62,786 bases of DNA from JADHUC01 sp964617665 (GTDB taxonomy: Bacteria; Planctomycetota; Planctomycetia; Pirellulales; Pirellulaceae), in contig CAZUAH010000014.1 in the NCBI GenBank assembly GCA_964617665.1, positions 1 through 62,786 of the forward strand. Direction: 5' to 3'. The notes beneath the pieces were generated by a model that had not been told where the DNA came from, did not search any database, and saw only the letters and a program-made list of their open reading frames with translations. Positions within the stretch are counted from its first letter, which is position 1. The number at the start of each line of letters is the position of its first letter. This document shows positions 9,446 through 17,780 of the stretch, one piece after another. Position numbers and translations under genes: made by a program.

Positions 9446-9700
9446 CTAAGGGCCTTTTCCATCAACATCTAACGTGCGGAGCAATTCGATGCGGTCGAAC
9501 ATCGCTTCGCCGCCCATTGTGGTCGGGGCAATGCCGGTGAGCATGAAGCTGCCGAAATCTTCCCAGAGGTCACGGGTGACGGTCGTCCATTCCTTCGGTG
9601 CCTCTGGCGAGACTTCCCACGCCCACTCCAACGAGTATCAATATTACTGTGGTATCGATCTGCCTGCCAGAATACTTCACCTGGGTGTCCTCAATCGCCC
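9446..9700 (-). pseudogene. C-terminal fragment of a PVC-type dehydrogenase gene
   Basis: The stretch 9446-9631 encodes EVSPEAPKEWTTVTRDLW and a tail ending FDRIELLRTLD, nearly the same as the C-terminus of the giant gene at 18557-22228. DNA similarity is evident by eye over about 9478-9622 versus 18588-18732. In-frame similarity stops near 9632, where a stop and frame change occur. A shifted piece (FWQADRYHSN) still resembles the IWRYYSGKN segment of the intact gene. There is no start codon with a ribosome site and no upstream domain, so this is a leftover of a duplicated gene rather than a functional protein. Confidence 0.8.
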
Positions 9701-9754
9701 CGGCGAGAACCTTTTCCAGCGACCGACTGAGCGGTAATCCGGTGGGAACGGATT

Positions 9755-10243
9755 CTAGCGGCTCACCGCCTCGAAACGGTTGTGACCGCGATTCTTGCGC
9801 GCCTTGTACGGATCAAACACGCGGCCGTTCATGGCGATGTACACGCCCGGGTGAAGGAACTGGGCGGCGGCCATCGCAAAGCCGATATTGAATGCCGCGT
9901 CACTGATGCGATGGCAGGCTGGCTGCATCGCGCCGACCAGCACGATCACCTTGCCGGGGATGCCCCGAAGCTCCTTCGCCGTTGTGACCATCGTGTCCGT
10001 GCCGTGAGTGACGACGATGTGGTCTGATTCGTCCCGAGCAACGGCCTCACGAATCCTTTCCCGATCCCGGTCGGTCAGATCGAGGCTATCTTTGAGAAGC
10101 AGAGAACGAACCTGGAGGTCGAGAGTGACGTTGGCCTCCCGGAGAAAGTCCGCAATCTGCGGCTCTCCCACCTGGTACTCGCTAAGCTGATCGTGGTAGA
10201 GCTTATCGATCGTGCCGCCGGTGGTCAGAATACTGATCTTCAT
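9755..10243 (-). CDS. short asparaginase-domain protein
   Basis: A 162-residue protein equal to the N-terminal catalytic domain of type I/II L-asparaginases. The start at ATG 10243 puts the nucleophile motif LTTGGTIDK at residues 6-14. The second catalytic block VVTHGTDTMVTTAKEL is complete. The C-terminal asparaginase domain (a further 150 residues or so) is absent. Such single-domain versions are a recognised subgroup whose substrate is less certain than that of the long enzymes, so amide hydrolysis is likely but asparagine specificity is an inference. It lies 43 bp downstream of the cysteine-desulfidase-like gene, in the same direction, as the third gene of an amino-acid-related unit. Confidence 0.83.
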   Translation of the reverse strand: MKISILTTGGTIDKLYHDQLSEYQVGEPQIADFLREANVTLDLQVRSLLLKDSLDLTDRDRERIREAVARDESDHIVVTHGTDTMVTTAKELRGIPGKVIVLVGAMQPACHRISDAAFNIGFAMAAAQFLHPGVYIAMNGRVFDPYKARKNRGHNRFEAVSR

Positions 10244-10286
10244 CGTGTTGTGTCGTTCTACTTCACTCTCAAGTCCGCCCGAGCAT

Positions 10287-11582
10287 CTACGCGCTTCCAC
10301 TGCGGGCGGCCTTTTCTTGCAGGATCGTGACCAACGTGGGGTCGACCGGGAACATGCCTTCGAGGGTGATGCGGCCGAGATTGCGGATCGTTTCTTCGGC
10401 GCTGCGGCCCAGTAGCCCGTCGTCGTCGGCCAGCCCGAAGCCCTCAATGGCCATGAATGCGGCTCGCATGGCCGCATCCACGCCGGAGACGGTCTTCATG
10501 GTGCAGCCGGGTTTCGCGCCGTCGCAGATCAACCCGCTAAGATCGCCAACGACGTTATTGACGGCGGCTGTGATCTTCGGCAGATTGATCCCTTCGTGCT
10601 GGTAGACGATCGCAGCAGCAGCCGCGACGGCCGCCGCGACCGCGCAACCACAGACGACCGACAGTTCGCCGACGAAGCACTTCACGTAGGCATTCAAGAC
10701 GTGCGCTACCGCAATGCTCTCCAGGATACGGGGCTCGGCGATGCCGCGTTCCTGCCCAACCAGATACGGCACCAGGATGGCAAGCACGCCCTGGTTGCCC
10801 GAACCGCCGGAGGTCATCACTGGGGCGGGGATGCCAGCCATGCGCGCGTCGACCGCGGCGGCCACCTTGAGTTTCACGCGGTAGAAGAGGTCTTCGGCCA
10901 GCACCCCGATCTCGAGCATATGGCGAAGTTGAGCGGCCGCCCCGTGCAGCGAGTTGCCGCGAGCCGCCATGGCCAGATTCATCGTGACGCCATCACTCAA
11001 GAATCGCCGATCCTTCTCGTCCACGCGGACGGCCGCTTCGAGTATCTGGCGGAGCGACGTGGCTCGCAAAGCCTCGCGGTACGAGGTAGAGTTTGCCGAT
11101 GCTTCTTTGGGCCCGCGACGCTGGGTCACTTGGCCGTCCACTGCAACGCACTCGATGTTGGCGTGCCCTTCGCTCAGCACGCAGCATGCCGAATGCCCGC
11201 CACCGCACACCGTTGCTTCCACACGAATGTCGGTGGCGTCCGCCAGGCTTGCGTAGGAGTATGCGCCGCTGTCGATCAGCGTCTTGGCTCGAGAGACGTG
11301 CTCGGGCGTAACGTCCTGTAATAGCCCAAGGCGCGCGGCGGAACGGGCCAGCATCGCTCCCATCGCTGCGGCGATCAGATTGCCCTTAGCTCCGCCGCTG
11401 TGAGGGACGACGACCGCCGCGCCGTTCTTGTACGTCCCCATGTCGACCTTCAAGTCGAGGTGCTCCGCCGGAGCACCGAGTTGCTCGGCCGCCACGGCCG
11501 CCGCGTAGGCGCACGCCACCGGCTCGGTGCATCCCACGGCCGGGTACACCTCGTTCTTGAAGACTTCTTTCAGTAGGTTCAT
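10287..11582 (-). CDS. L-cysteine desulfidase / L-serine dehydratase alpha-like (UPF0597) protein
   Basis: This 431-residue protein belongs to the CyuA/YhaM (UPF0597) family, related to the iron-sulfur L-serine dehydratase alpha chain. The best-studied homologues are cytoplasmic [4Fe-4S] enzymes splitting cysteine into pyruvate, ammonia and sulfide. Family hallmarks are VYPAVGCTEPVA at residues 9-20, the glycine-rich TSGGSGNQG block, the VCGCAV pair and CDGAKPGC near the C-terminus, which supply the cluster cysteines. ATG 11582 is chosen because it overlaps the marC stop as ATGA, giving translational coupling. The open frame upstream of it belongs to the marC region. Neighbours (a MarC-type membrane protein and an asparaginase) suggest amino-acid breakdown. 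Confidence 0.85.
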   Translation of the reverse strand: MNLLKEVFKNEVYPAVGCTEPVACAYAAAVAAEQLGAPAEHLDLKVDMGTYKNGAAVVVPHSGGAKGNLIAAAMGAMLARSAARLGLLQDVTPEHVSRAKTLIDSGAYSYASLADATDIRVEATVCGGGHSACCVLSEGHANIECVAVDGQVTQRRGPKEASANSTSYREALRATSLRQILEAAVRVDEKDRRFLSDGVTMNLAMAARGNSLHGAAAQLRHMLEIGVLAEDLFYRVKLKVAAAVDARMAGIPAPVMTSGGSGNQGVLAILVPYLVGQERGIAEPRILESIAVAHVLNAYVKCFVGELSVVCGCAVAAAVAAAAAIVYQHEGINLPKITAAVNNVVGDLSGLICDGAKPGCTMKTVSGVDAAMRAAFMAIEGFGLADDDGLLGRSAEETIRNLGRITLEGMFPVDPTLVTILQEKAARSGSA

Positions 11583-12169
11583 GGATAGGTCCAATAAGTC
11601 TTCAGTCCCATCAAGAGCATCTGGATAGCCACGGTGGCCAATAGCATCCCCATCAGCCGCTGCACGGCAGTCAGGCCGCGTGGACCGAGGACGCGGCGAA
11701 ACCAACACGCGGCCAGCAGGATGAGGCCGGTTACGGTCCAGGCCAGAAGCAGCGCAAACAACCAGGCCGAGAGACGGTTCGGCTCGCGGGCCGCCAGGAT
11801 GAGCACCGTCGCGATGGCCGACGGCCCTGCGATCAACGGAATAGCCAACGGCACGACAAAGGGTTCCCCCTCGGGTTCTTTGGCGAGGAGCTCGCCGGGT
11901 GCTGCGAAGATCATTCTCAACGCAATCAGGAACAGGATCACGCCACCGGAGATACTCAGTGCCGGCTCTGTTACCTGTAGCAAATCAAGGATGCATCGCC
12001 CTGCAAGCAGGAAGACCACAAGGACTGCCAGAGCGATGAGCAATTCGCGCACGAGAATCGCTCTCGCCCGGCGCGGTTCGAACTCGCCCAGCACGATGCC
12101 AAATACCGGCATGTTACCCAGCGGGTCCATCACCAGCAGCAGCAATACAGTGGCAGACAGGATGGTCAT
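11579..12169 (-). CDS. MarC family integral membrane protein
   Basis: A 196-residue polytopic membrane protein of the MarC/YhgN family, with about six hydrophobic helices. The conserved LLVMDPLGNMPVF opening and the PLAIPLIAGPSAIATV repeat-like block in the middle are diagnostic. The family was once linked to multiple antibiotic resistance, but this is not supported for most members; some archaeal relatives transport neutral amino acids. Its stop overlaps the next gene's start in ATGA, and that gene is cysteine-desulfidase-like, which fits an amino acid or metabolite transporter. GGAAG lies 5 bases before the start. Confidence 0.88.
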   Translation of the reverse strand: MTILSATVLLLLVMDPLGNMPVFGIVLGEFEPRRARAILVRELLIALAVLVVFLLAGRCILDLLQVTEPALSISGGVILFLIALRMIFAAPGELLAKEPEGEPFVVPLAIPLIAGPSAIATVLILAAREPNRLSAWLFALLLAWTVTGLILLAACWFRRVLGPRGLTAVQRLMGMLLATVAIQMLLMGLKTYWTYP

Positions 12170-12195
12170 TGTGTCTTCCGCTCGAAGAACCTGTT

Positions 12196-12301
12196 AGGCG
12201 ATCGGCAGATTCAATCGTCCCCTCTCCCATGCCCCGAGCAGCGGGAATAGCAGAGGAGAGGAATAGGGTGAGGGGTAAATCTTCATCTGCCGCTCGCCTT
12301 A
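12196..12301. repeat. palindromic REP/MITE-like repeat with imperfect inverted arms
   Basis: Arms 12196-12226 and 12270-12301 are inverted copies. AGGCGATCGGCAGAT on the left matches AGGCGAGCGGCAGAT on the reverse of the right, and CCCCTC matches further in. The centre, read on the minus strand, has CCCCTCACCCT followed by GGGAGAGGGG, a motif seen in many dispersed bacterial intergenic palindromes. The right arm includes the serA stop codon. It could also act as a terminator between serA and marC. Confidence 0.65.
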
Positions 12302-13507
12302 GGTCTCGACAATCGCGGCGTGGATGATATTGGGATCGTTAGAAAACGCGGTCAGCGTCTCGTCGGACGGCTTCCGACTGAGGGTGACGTAGCAGACGGC
12401 TGCGTGAGCGCCGCGAAAGATCTTGTTCTCCATCTGCTCGACGTTGATGCCCTCATCACGCAGGCGGTCGAGCATGCCGGCCAGCACACCCACTTGGTCC
12501 AGGTGTCGCACGACGAGACTGCAGTTGGCGTGCACCTCGCAACGTGGGGCCATGTTCACGCAGTTGGTAGCTTGCCCCGTGGAGATGTAATCGCCAAGAA
12601 TCCTCATGGCCAGCTCCGCAGTCTCATCCTGGGCCTGCTGGGTCGAAGCGCCGATATGATGCGTGCCGATCCAGTTAGGCACGTTGCGGAGCGGAAGACC
12701 GAAGGACTCGTCCGCCGCGCCCGGCTCGTCGGCGTAGACGTCCAGTCCAGCTCGGATCCGCTCGGCTTCGAGAGCATTGATCAGGGCGTTGGGGTCCACT
12801 ATGTTGCCGCGCGACGTGTTGATCAGGATCGCGCCGGGCTTCATGGCGTCGATAAACTCCGCACCAACCAATCCCTCGGTCTCCGGTGCGCGCGCCACGT
12901 GCAGCGAGACCACGTCGGCCTGACGAGCGACCTCAAGCGGCGATTCACAAAATCCTACATTCAACTCGGCCGCCATTTCAGGTGTCAAGCTGCGCGACCA
13001 GGCGATGACTTTCATCTCAAATGCCTTGGCGCGGGCAATGAGAAGCCGGCCTATTGCGCCGACGCCGATCACGCCGAGGGTTTTGCCCTTGATGCCGTCA
13101 GCTTTGGCGTAGAGTTTCTTGGCCCACACTCCGGCCCGCAGGTCGGCCGTATTGTCGGGAATGCGGCGGTCGACAGCCAGTATCAGCCCCATGGCCAATT
13201 CGGCTACGGCTGCGGAGTTGGTGCCGGGACAATTGGCGACATAAATGCCGCGCTCGGCCGCATGGTCGGTGTCGATGTTGTCTACGCCGGCCCCGGCGCG
13301 GATAATCAGCGACAGCGCGGACGCCGCATCGATTACCTCGGAGGTTACCTTTGTGGAGCGCACGACTAGGACGTCCGCATCCGCCTGAGCGACTGCGCCA
13401 GCCAGCTCGGCTCCTTTCAAGCCCGTTTGAACAACCACGCTGGCACCCATGCGCTTGACACTTTCCGCACACGAATCTGGCAACTTGTCCGCAATGAATA
13501 CGTTCAC
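12299..13507 (-). CDS. serA: D-3-phosphoglycerate dehydrogenase-like enzyme with C-terminal ACT domain
   Basis: A 402-residue NAD-dependent D-2-hydroxyacid dehydrogenase. It has the N-terminal substrate domain (LVVRSTKVT), Rossmann motif GVIGVGAIGRLL near residues 145-156, the INTSRGNIVD block with catalytic Arg region, and the GTHHIGAST block with the catalytic His. The ACT domain follows (VRHLDQVGVLAGMLDRLRDEGINVEQME), where serine would bind to control activity. This arrangement and length (about 400) fit phosphoglycerate dehydrogenase, the first step of serine synthesis; another 2-hydroxyacid substrate is possible. The start is GTG 13507 with GGAGGGAG 7 bases upstream. It begins only 16 bp after the C25/TlpA-like gene ends and may share its transcript. 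Confidence 0.85.
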   Translation of the reverse strand: MNVFIADKLPDSCAESVKRMGASVVVQTGLKGAELAGAVAQADADVLVVRSTKVTSEVIDAASALSLIIRAGAGVDNIDTDHAAERGIYVANCPGTNSAAVAELAMGLILAVDRRIPDNTADLRAGVWAKKLYAKADGIKGKTLGVIGVGAIGRLLIARAKAFEMKVIAWSRSLTPEMAAELNVGFCESPLEVARQADVVSLHVARAPETEGLVGAEFIDAMKPGAILINTSRGNIVDPNALINALEAERIRAGLDVYADEPGAADESFGLPLRNVPNWIGTHHIGASTQQAQDETAELAMRILGDYISTGQATNCVNMAPRCEVHANCSLVVRHLDQVGVLAGMLDRLRDEGINVEQMENKIFRGAHAAVCYVTLSRKPSDETLTAFSNDPNIIHAAIVET

Positions 13508-13523
13508 GGTAGATCTCCCTCCT

Positions 13524-16061
13524 TCATTGTCTCTCTTCGATCTCTGCCGGGACCTTCTCGTCGTCCGCCGCGTCCTTCTCGTCCGGCAGCGGACCGAGCA
13601 GCTTGGCCAACTCTTCGCCCAACCTTGCCCCGCGGGGGTTCAAAGTGACCACTTTCCCGTCCTGGCCAATTAGAGCGAGCATCGGAATGGCGTATACGCC
13701 ATAGCGCGTACTCATCGACTTCAACTCTTGCGACTCGTCGGCCGCATGATCCCACAACACAATCCACGGGTGTTCGTGCTTTTCGAGGTAATTCTTCAAC
13801 GGTTCGCGAGTCCGATCCGTACTGATGCTGATCACCTCGAAACCGCGGTCGTGGTAGGCGTCGTAGTTTTTTTGGATATTGGGGATTTCCATCAGGCACG
13901 GCCCGCACCAGGTTGCCCAGAAATCGACCAGGACCACCTTGCCCTCGTACTTGCTCCAATCGAGCTTGTCCCCGTCGAGGGTAACGCCCTCCAACGGCAT
14001 TTCGTTGCCGACCAGCGTGAGCCGTCTGGCAACCCCTTCCAATCGCAAGCTGTACGCGGCAGTCGTCTTGTCCTTCGAGGCTGCAAACAGCTTGCCAAAC
14101 TCTTGACAAATCTCGCCGGCTTTCTCGGCTTCGCCGCGCCGCTCCAGCGCGCTTGCCGCCGCCATGACCAGTCTGAAATCTTCCTTCTGAATATCGCCTT
14201 CGGTGAGGAACGCCCGGATTCCCTGGACCAGTTCCTCCGCCCTTTCGACGGAAGCCCCGCTCAGATCCGACAAGCCGAATTGGAGGACCGTGCGCTGGGC
14301 GACCCGAACCAAATGGTCCAAGCCAGCCTTCTTCAGTTCTTCGGGTATCGCCTCCACCTTCGCAAGTGCTTCTTCCGACACTTCCGTGTCGCTTGTTCCT
14401 GCCGCCAGCTTGCGAAGCGACGCGACTTTCCCCTGCATGGCTTCCTCTGCCTGTGCCGGCGTGGGCTTGGTAGCCAGAACCTTGTCTGCCGCCGCCACGA
14501 TCGATTCGGTGCTCCTCCTTAGAGCTTCCTCCCGCTCCTGATCATTCTGCACCTTCGGACGGTAACGCCAAACCTTCATCATGTGACGCAGCAGTTCGGC
14601 AGGTGTGCCGTCCGGCACCGCGTAGGGATCGTCCGCCTGCTCTTGGATGGCCGCGATCGGCTTCTTCGGAGTCGATTCGCCCGAAGCAAGTTCTTTCGCC
14701 TTGAAGCAGACGACGTATTTTCGATTCGGATCGCACTCGCGGGGATTGGGGACGAGGATGAAGTCGTCGGTCACCACCGGGTCGAGGTCCTCGGCGGCCA
14801 CGATCTCGACGTCCTTGATCCGCCGGGGCAGGAACTGGACAATCGGCCGCCAGCCGCGTTCCGAACCGTTCGTGTTGACCGGCTTGAACGAATCCTCGCC
14901 GCGGTTGGGCGTCATCGTCAGCGTGAAAACGCCATCCTTGATCTCCAGTTTCTGGCTGTAGTACTTTGGCATCTCGGCCATCTTGGCCGACCATTTCGGA
15001 TCGCCGTAGAATGCGACCACGTCCAGATCGCCACGCAGCCGCTGTTGGGTGCGGGCGTCGGTTGCCGAGTCGTTCATCCGCTGGACCAAAGCATGATGGT
15101 TGGCCAGAAACGCTTCGGCGAAGGTGTAGCGGCCGGGCTGTTCGACAAAGTAATCAAGGCACCCCCACCCGCCATAGCCGTATCCGGTCGGGATCGTGTA
15201 GCCGAGCATCTGCGTCACTCCCGCTGAGTTCATCCAGGCCAAGGCCATCGCATCGCGATCCTTGACGTGTCCCATCAGGCAATTGCCGATCGGCAAATAG
15301 ACCTTCGGATTTGGGGAGTCGATGGGATGTTTGGCCTGTTGCGTATCCAAACCATAGAGCCGTCCGTCTGCGCACCGAAACTGGCCGCTGCGAAAGCGGA
15401 AGCCGATTTGCCAGTCACGTTCGGTCGCGTGGCCCGAGGTGATCATCAGGTCCGCCTTGTAGTCGTTGAGCAAGTCAACGAGAGGTTTGGTCGTATCGTC
15501 GGGGCCTTTCAACTCTTCGGCCTTGCCGCCGGGCTCCTTCTTGACGTGCTTGTTCTTAACCAGTTCGTCGTACCACTGACCTTCGGTGACCATCTCGGTC
15601 GCGAACTCCGTGCCCGAGGCGACTTTCTTCACAACCAACGGCTCGCTATGACTTGCGATCGCCAGCGCGTTGTCCGCGTCGTAGCCGGTGAGAATGCCCC
15701 AGAACGTGTCGGTGTATGGATCGTCATCGAGCTTACGGGTCAGTTGGTGAACCTGGGCGACGAACTTCCGCCCGGCGTCTTCCGGTTTGGCTACGAAGCA
15801 GGTGTAGCGGGGAAACTCCTGTTTGAGCGTGTCGAGCAACTCGTCGACCGACGCGTCGTACGTGATAATCGACGCGTTGTGCTTATTCTTCAGCGCAGCG
15901 ACCACCTTCTGCCACTGGGCATCCTCCGCAGTCGACTTCTTTACCACCACGGCGTAAGAAGCTTCCGGCGACGTTGTTTCGGCAGCGGCAGAGGGCCTCC
16001 CTGCGGCAATGACAGCAGTAACAAGCAGAAGTGCCAGAGAAAAACGAGCAGTGCAAGTCAT
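13524..16061 (-). CDS. secreted C25/caspase-like domain fused to TlpA-like thioredoxin domain
   Basis: The product has 845 residues. ATG 16061 has GAGGAT 8 bases upstream and gives a signal peptide (MTCTARFSLALLLVTAVIAA). The N-terminal half resembles a gingipain/C25-type peptidase: SGHATERDW has the candidate catalytic His at about residue 211, and GNCLMGH the candidate Cys at about residue 261. GYTIPTGYGYGGWG follows. A helical linker spans about residues 480-690. The C-terminal 150 residues are a TlpA/ResA-like thioredoxin fold with VDFWATWCGPC (CGPC at about 719-722) and a cis-Pro segment YAIPMLALI. Export suggests periplasmic thiol-disulfide chemistry combined with proteolysis or peptide binding. 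I know of no characterised protein with this arrangement. Confidence 0.8.
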   Translation of the reverse strand: MTCTARFSLALLLVTAVIAAGRPSAAAETTSPEASYAVVVKKSTAEDAQWQKVVAALKNKHNASIITYDASVDELLDTLKQEFPRYTCFVAKPEDAGRKFVAQVHQLTRKLDDDPYTDTFWGILTGYDADNALAIASHSEPLVVKKVASGTEFATEMVTEGQWYDELVKNKHVKKEPGGKAEELKGPDDTTKPLVDLLNDYKADLMITSGHATERDWQIGFRFRSGQFRCADGRLYGLDTQQAKHPIDSPNPKVYLPIGNCLMGHVKDRDAMALAWMNSAGVTQMLGYTIPTGYGYGGWGCLDYFVEQPGRYTFAEAFLANHHALVQRMNDSATDARTQQRLRGDLDVVAFYGDPKWSAKMAEMPKYYSQKLEIKDGVFTLTMTPNRGEDSFKPVNTNGSERGWRPIVQFLPRRIKDVEIVAAEDLDPVVTDDFILVPNPRECDPNRKYVVCFKAKELASGESTPKKPIAAIQEQADDPYAVPDGTPAELLRHMMKVWRYRPKVQNDQEREEALRRSTESIVAAADKVLATKPTPAQAEEAMQGKVASLRKLAAGTSDTEVSEEALAKVEAIPEELKKAGLDHLVRVAQRTVLQFGLSDLSGASVERAEELVQGIRAFLTEGDIQKEDFRLVMAAASALERRGEAEKAGEICQEFGKLFAASKDKTTAAYSLRLEGVARRLTLVGNEMPLEGVTLDGDKLDWSKYEGKVVLVDFWATWCGPCLMEIPNIQKNYDAYHDRGFEVISISTDRTREPLKNYLEKHEHPWIVLWDHAADESQELKSMSTRYGVYAIPMLALIGQDGKVVTLNPRGARLGEELAKLLGPLPDEKDAADDEKVPAEIEERQ

Positions 16062-16145
16062 GGAATCGTATCCTCGCAAGGGATGAAAGAAGGGGTGAGT
16101 TATCAGGTGCATGTGCCAGGCAGGCTCTACGTGGGCCTCATCGTC

Positions 16146-17099
16146 CTACGCTGAAAACGCTTTGCGCAACAGCGCCAAGCTTTTGGGGATGGCCGTTTGG
16201 GCGTCCTCGCGGCCCTCGTATTCCAGCGACACATAGCCGCGGTATTTGTGCTTGCGCAAGATGCCGGCAATGCGTTCGTAATCGAGGTCGAGCGTATACC
16301 AGGTGCCGCCGCCGAAGTACGTCTTCGCCTGAACGAAGACGGTCTTCGGGGCGATCCTCTCCAGTCTTTCGTACGGGTCTTCTAGGAAGTTGCCCGTGTC
16401 CATGGTGACCTGAAGCCACGGCGAATCGATGACGTCGATGATCCGGAGCACGCCTTGCGGCGTGAGCCCGAGTCCCCAGTGGTTTTCCAGGCCGAGGACC
16501 ACGCCGCAGCGTTCGGCAGCGGGCAGGCATTTCTCCAGGCTTTCGATGACCCAGGGAAAGGCGTCTTCGTCAGTGTAACCGTCAAGGGGCGGCTCGGTGC
16601 CGCGGTTCTTCATCAACTCGTCGAAATTCTTGCTGGTTCCCCATCGCCCCGTGTTGACGCGGATCGTAGGGATGCCCAGCTTGTAGGCCAACTCGATGCT
16701 GGCGATGGTTTTGGCAACGTTGGCTTTGCGATCCTCGGCCTTGGGCGAAACGAAATCCTGGTGTGTCGACATGCCGCACAGGCTGAGCCCGGCGACAAAA
16801 GCTTGACGCTTGAGCGACTGGAGGTAGGCATCATCTCTTTGGTGCATCTGAATTTCGAGGATTTCGACTGCGTCGAAGCCCATCTCGCCAGCCAAGGCGA
16901 TGCAATCCTCTATCTTCAGTTTCGCGGCGCGGTAACGCCAAAACGAATAGGTCGAAACGGCGATGGGGTTGCTGAGCCGCGCACCCGATTCGGGTGTGGA
17001 GGCTGCCGGCTCGGTCTGTGCGGTCGAGCCAGATGAGGCCCATAGGCCAGTGGCGGCGGCAGCCGAGCCGATCAGAAACTTGCGGCGGTCATTCATCAT
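16146..17099 (-). CDS. Tat-exported sugar phosphate isomerase/epimerase-like TIM-barrel protein
   Basis: This protein of about 317 residues belongs to the xylose-isomerase-like TIM barrel family (sugar phosphate isomerases/epimerases, AP endonuclease 2 type). It carries a Tat-type leader, NDRRKFLIGSAAAATG. Barrel features include YSFWRYRAAKLKIEDCIALA, VEILEIQM, the metal-site glutamate block LGLENHWG, a VTMDTGNFLE strand and YVSLEYEG near the end. Family enzymes interconvert keto and aldo sugars or sugar derivatives with a divalent metal; the substrate here is unknown. ATG 17099 and ATG 17096 are adjacent, with GAGGGGG upstream suiting either. A second, more distant paralogue lies at 35407-36276. 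Confidence 0.83.
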   Translation of the reverse strand: MMNDRRKFLIGSAAAATGLWASSGSTAQTEPAASTPESGARLSNPIAVSTYSFWRYRAAKLKIEDCIALAGEMGFDAVEILEIQMHQRDDAYLQSLKRQAFVAGLSLCGMSTHQDFVSPKAEDRKANVAKTIASIELAYKLGIPTIRVNTGRWGTSKNFDELMKNRGTEPPLDGYTDEDAFPWVIESLEKCLPAAERCGVVLGLENHWGLGLTPQGVLRIIDVIDSPWLQVTMDTGNFLEDPYERLERIAPKTVFVQAKTYFGGGTWYTLDLDYERIAGILRKHKYRGYVSLEYEGREDAQTAIPKSLALLRKAFSA

Positions 17100-17249
17100 A
17101 GGGGTCCCCCTCACTCTTGCGAGATTTCTTGCTTTATCGTTGCGCCCCGATACTGGCTCATTGATCTTTCGTTGGAGAAGCCCGGCCTCCCATCCTGTAA
17201 CGATCGCATCCGGCGGCTACTCTTTCTGTCCCTTGATGATTACCTTACA

Positions 17250-17780
17250 CGATGCGCCAGGCTCACATACGGGCTTCATGATCATCAGGAAGTCATCCGG
17301 CTCACCGGATCGCGGCCTTCCTCGATGATCACGACCACAAAACTGCCGCCAGCCAACTCTTGGTGAAGCCGAGTTGTGGTGAAATACATGTTGCCGGGAA
17401 TATGGTGGCCTGGCCGTATCATGATTTTGCTGATCAGATGCTCCGCGCCGGCCTTGATGCGTCGGCACCACGTGGCGGTAACCGTAGCATTGCCGCACGG
17501 CCTCCTGCAGATGATAGAAATTCCGGCTTCCGGCATACGCCTCGTCGCCAAGCATCAGGCCGGCCCACTGCCGGTCGCTCATGGCGCTGGTACCGCTATC
17601 GGTAAGCAGGTCGATGTACACGTCCTCCGAGCGAAGCAAGAACGTGTTGTACCCGGCCTCGGCCAAGGCCCGTTTGCGCTCGGTGGCCCCGATCAAGCGA
17701 AGCGGCTCGACCATCTTGATCTTCCACGGTTCGGCCCATGAACGACGGCCGCACTGCTGCCCCACGGTTTGAATGCTCAT
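17250..17780 (-). pseudogene. truncated, frameshifted tryptophanase / beta-eliminating lyase
   Basis: The N-terminal 110 residues match tryptophanase/tyrosine phenol-lyase closely: PWKIKMVEPLRLI, AGYNTFLLRSEDVYIDLLTD, SGTSAMSDRQWAGLMLGDEA and YRHVVPTHQGR. The frame breaks near 17455, where two bases appear to be missing. It continues in another frame as AEHLISKIMI and MYFTTTRLHQELAGG. A stop comes near 17285, long before the PLP-binding lysine region expected around residue 260 of about 460. The enzyme cannot be functional. The start ATG 17780 overlaps the stop of the Lrp-type regulator (ATGA), so regulator and enzyme were once coupled. Confidence 0.87.
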
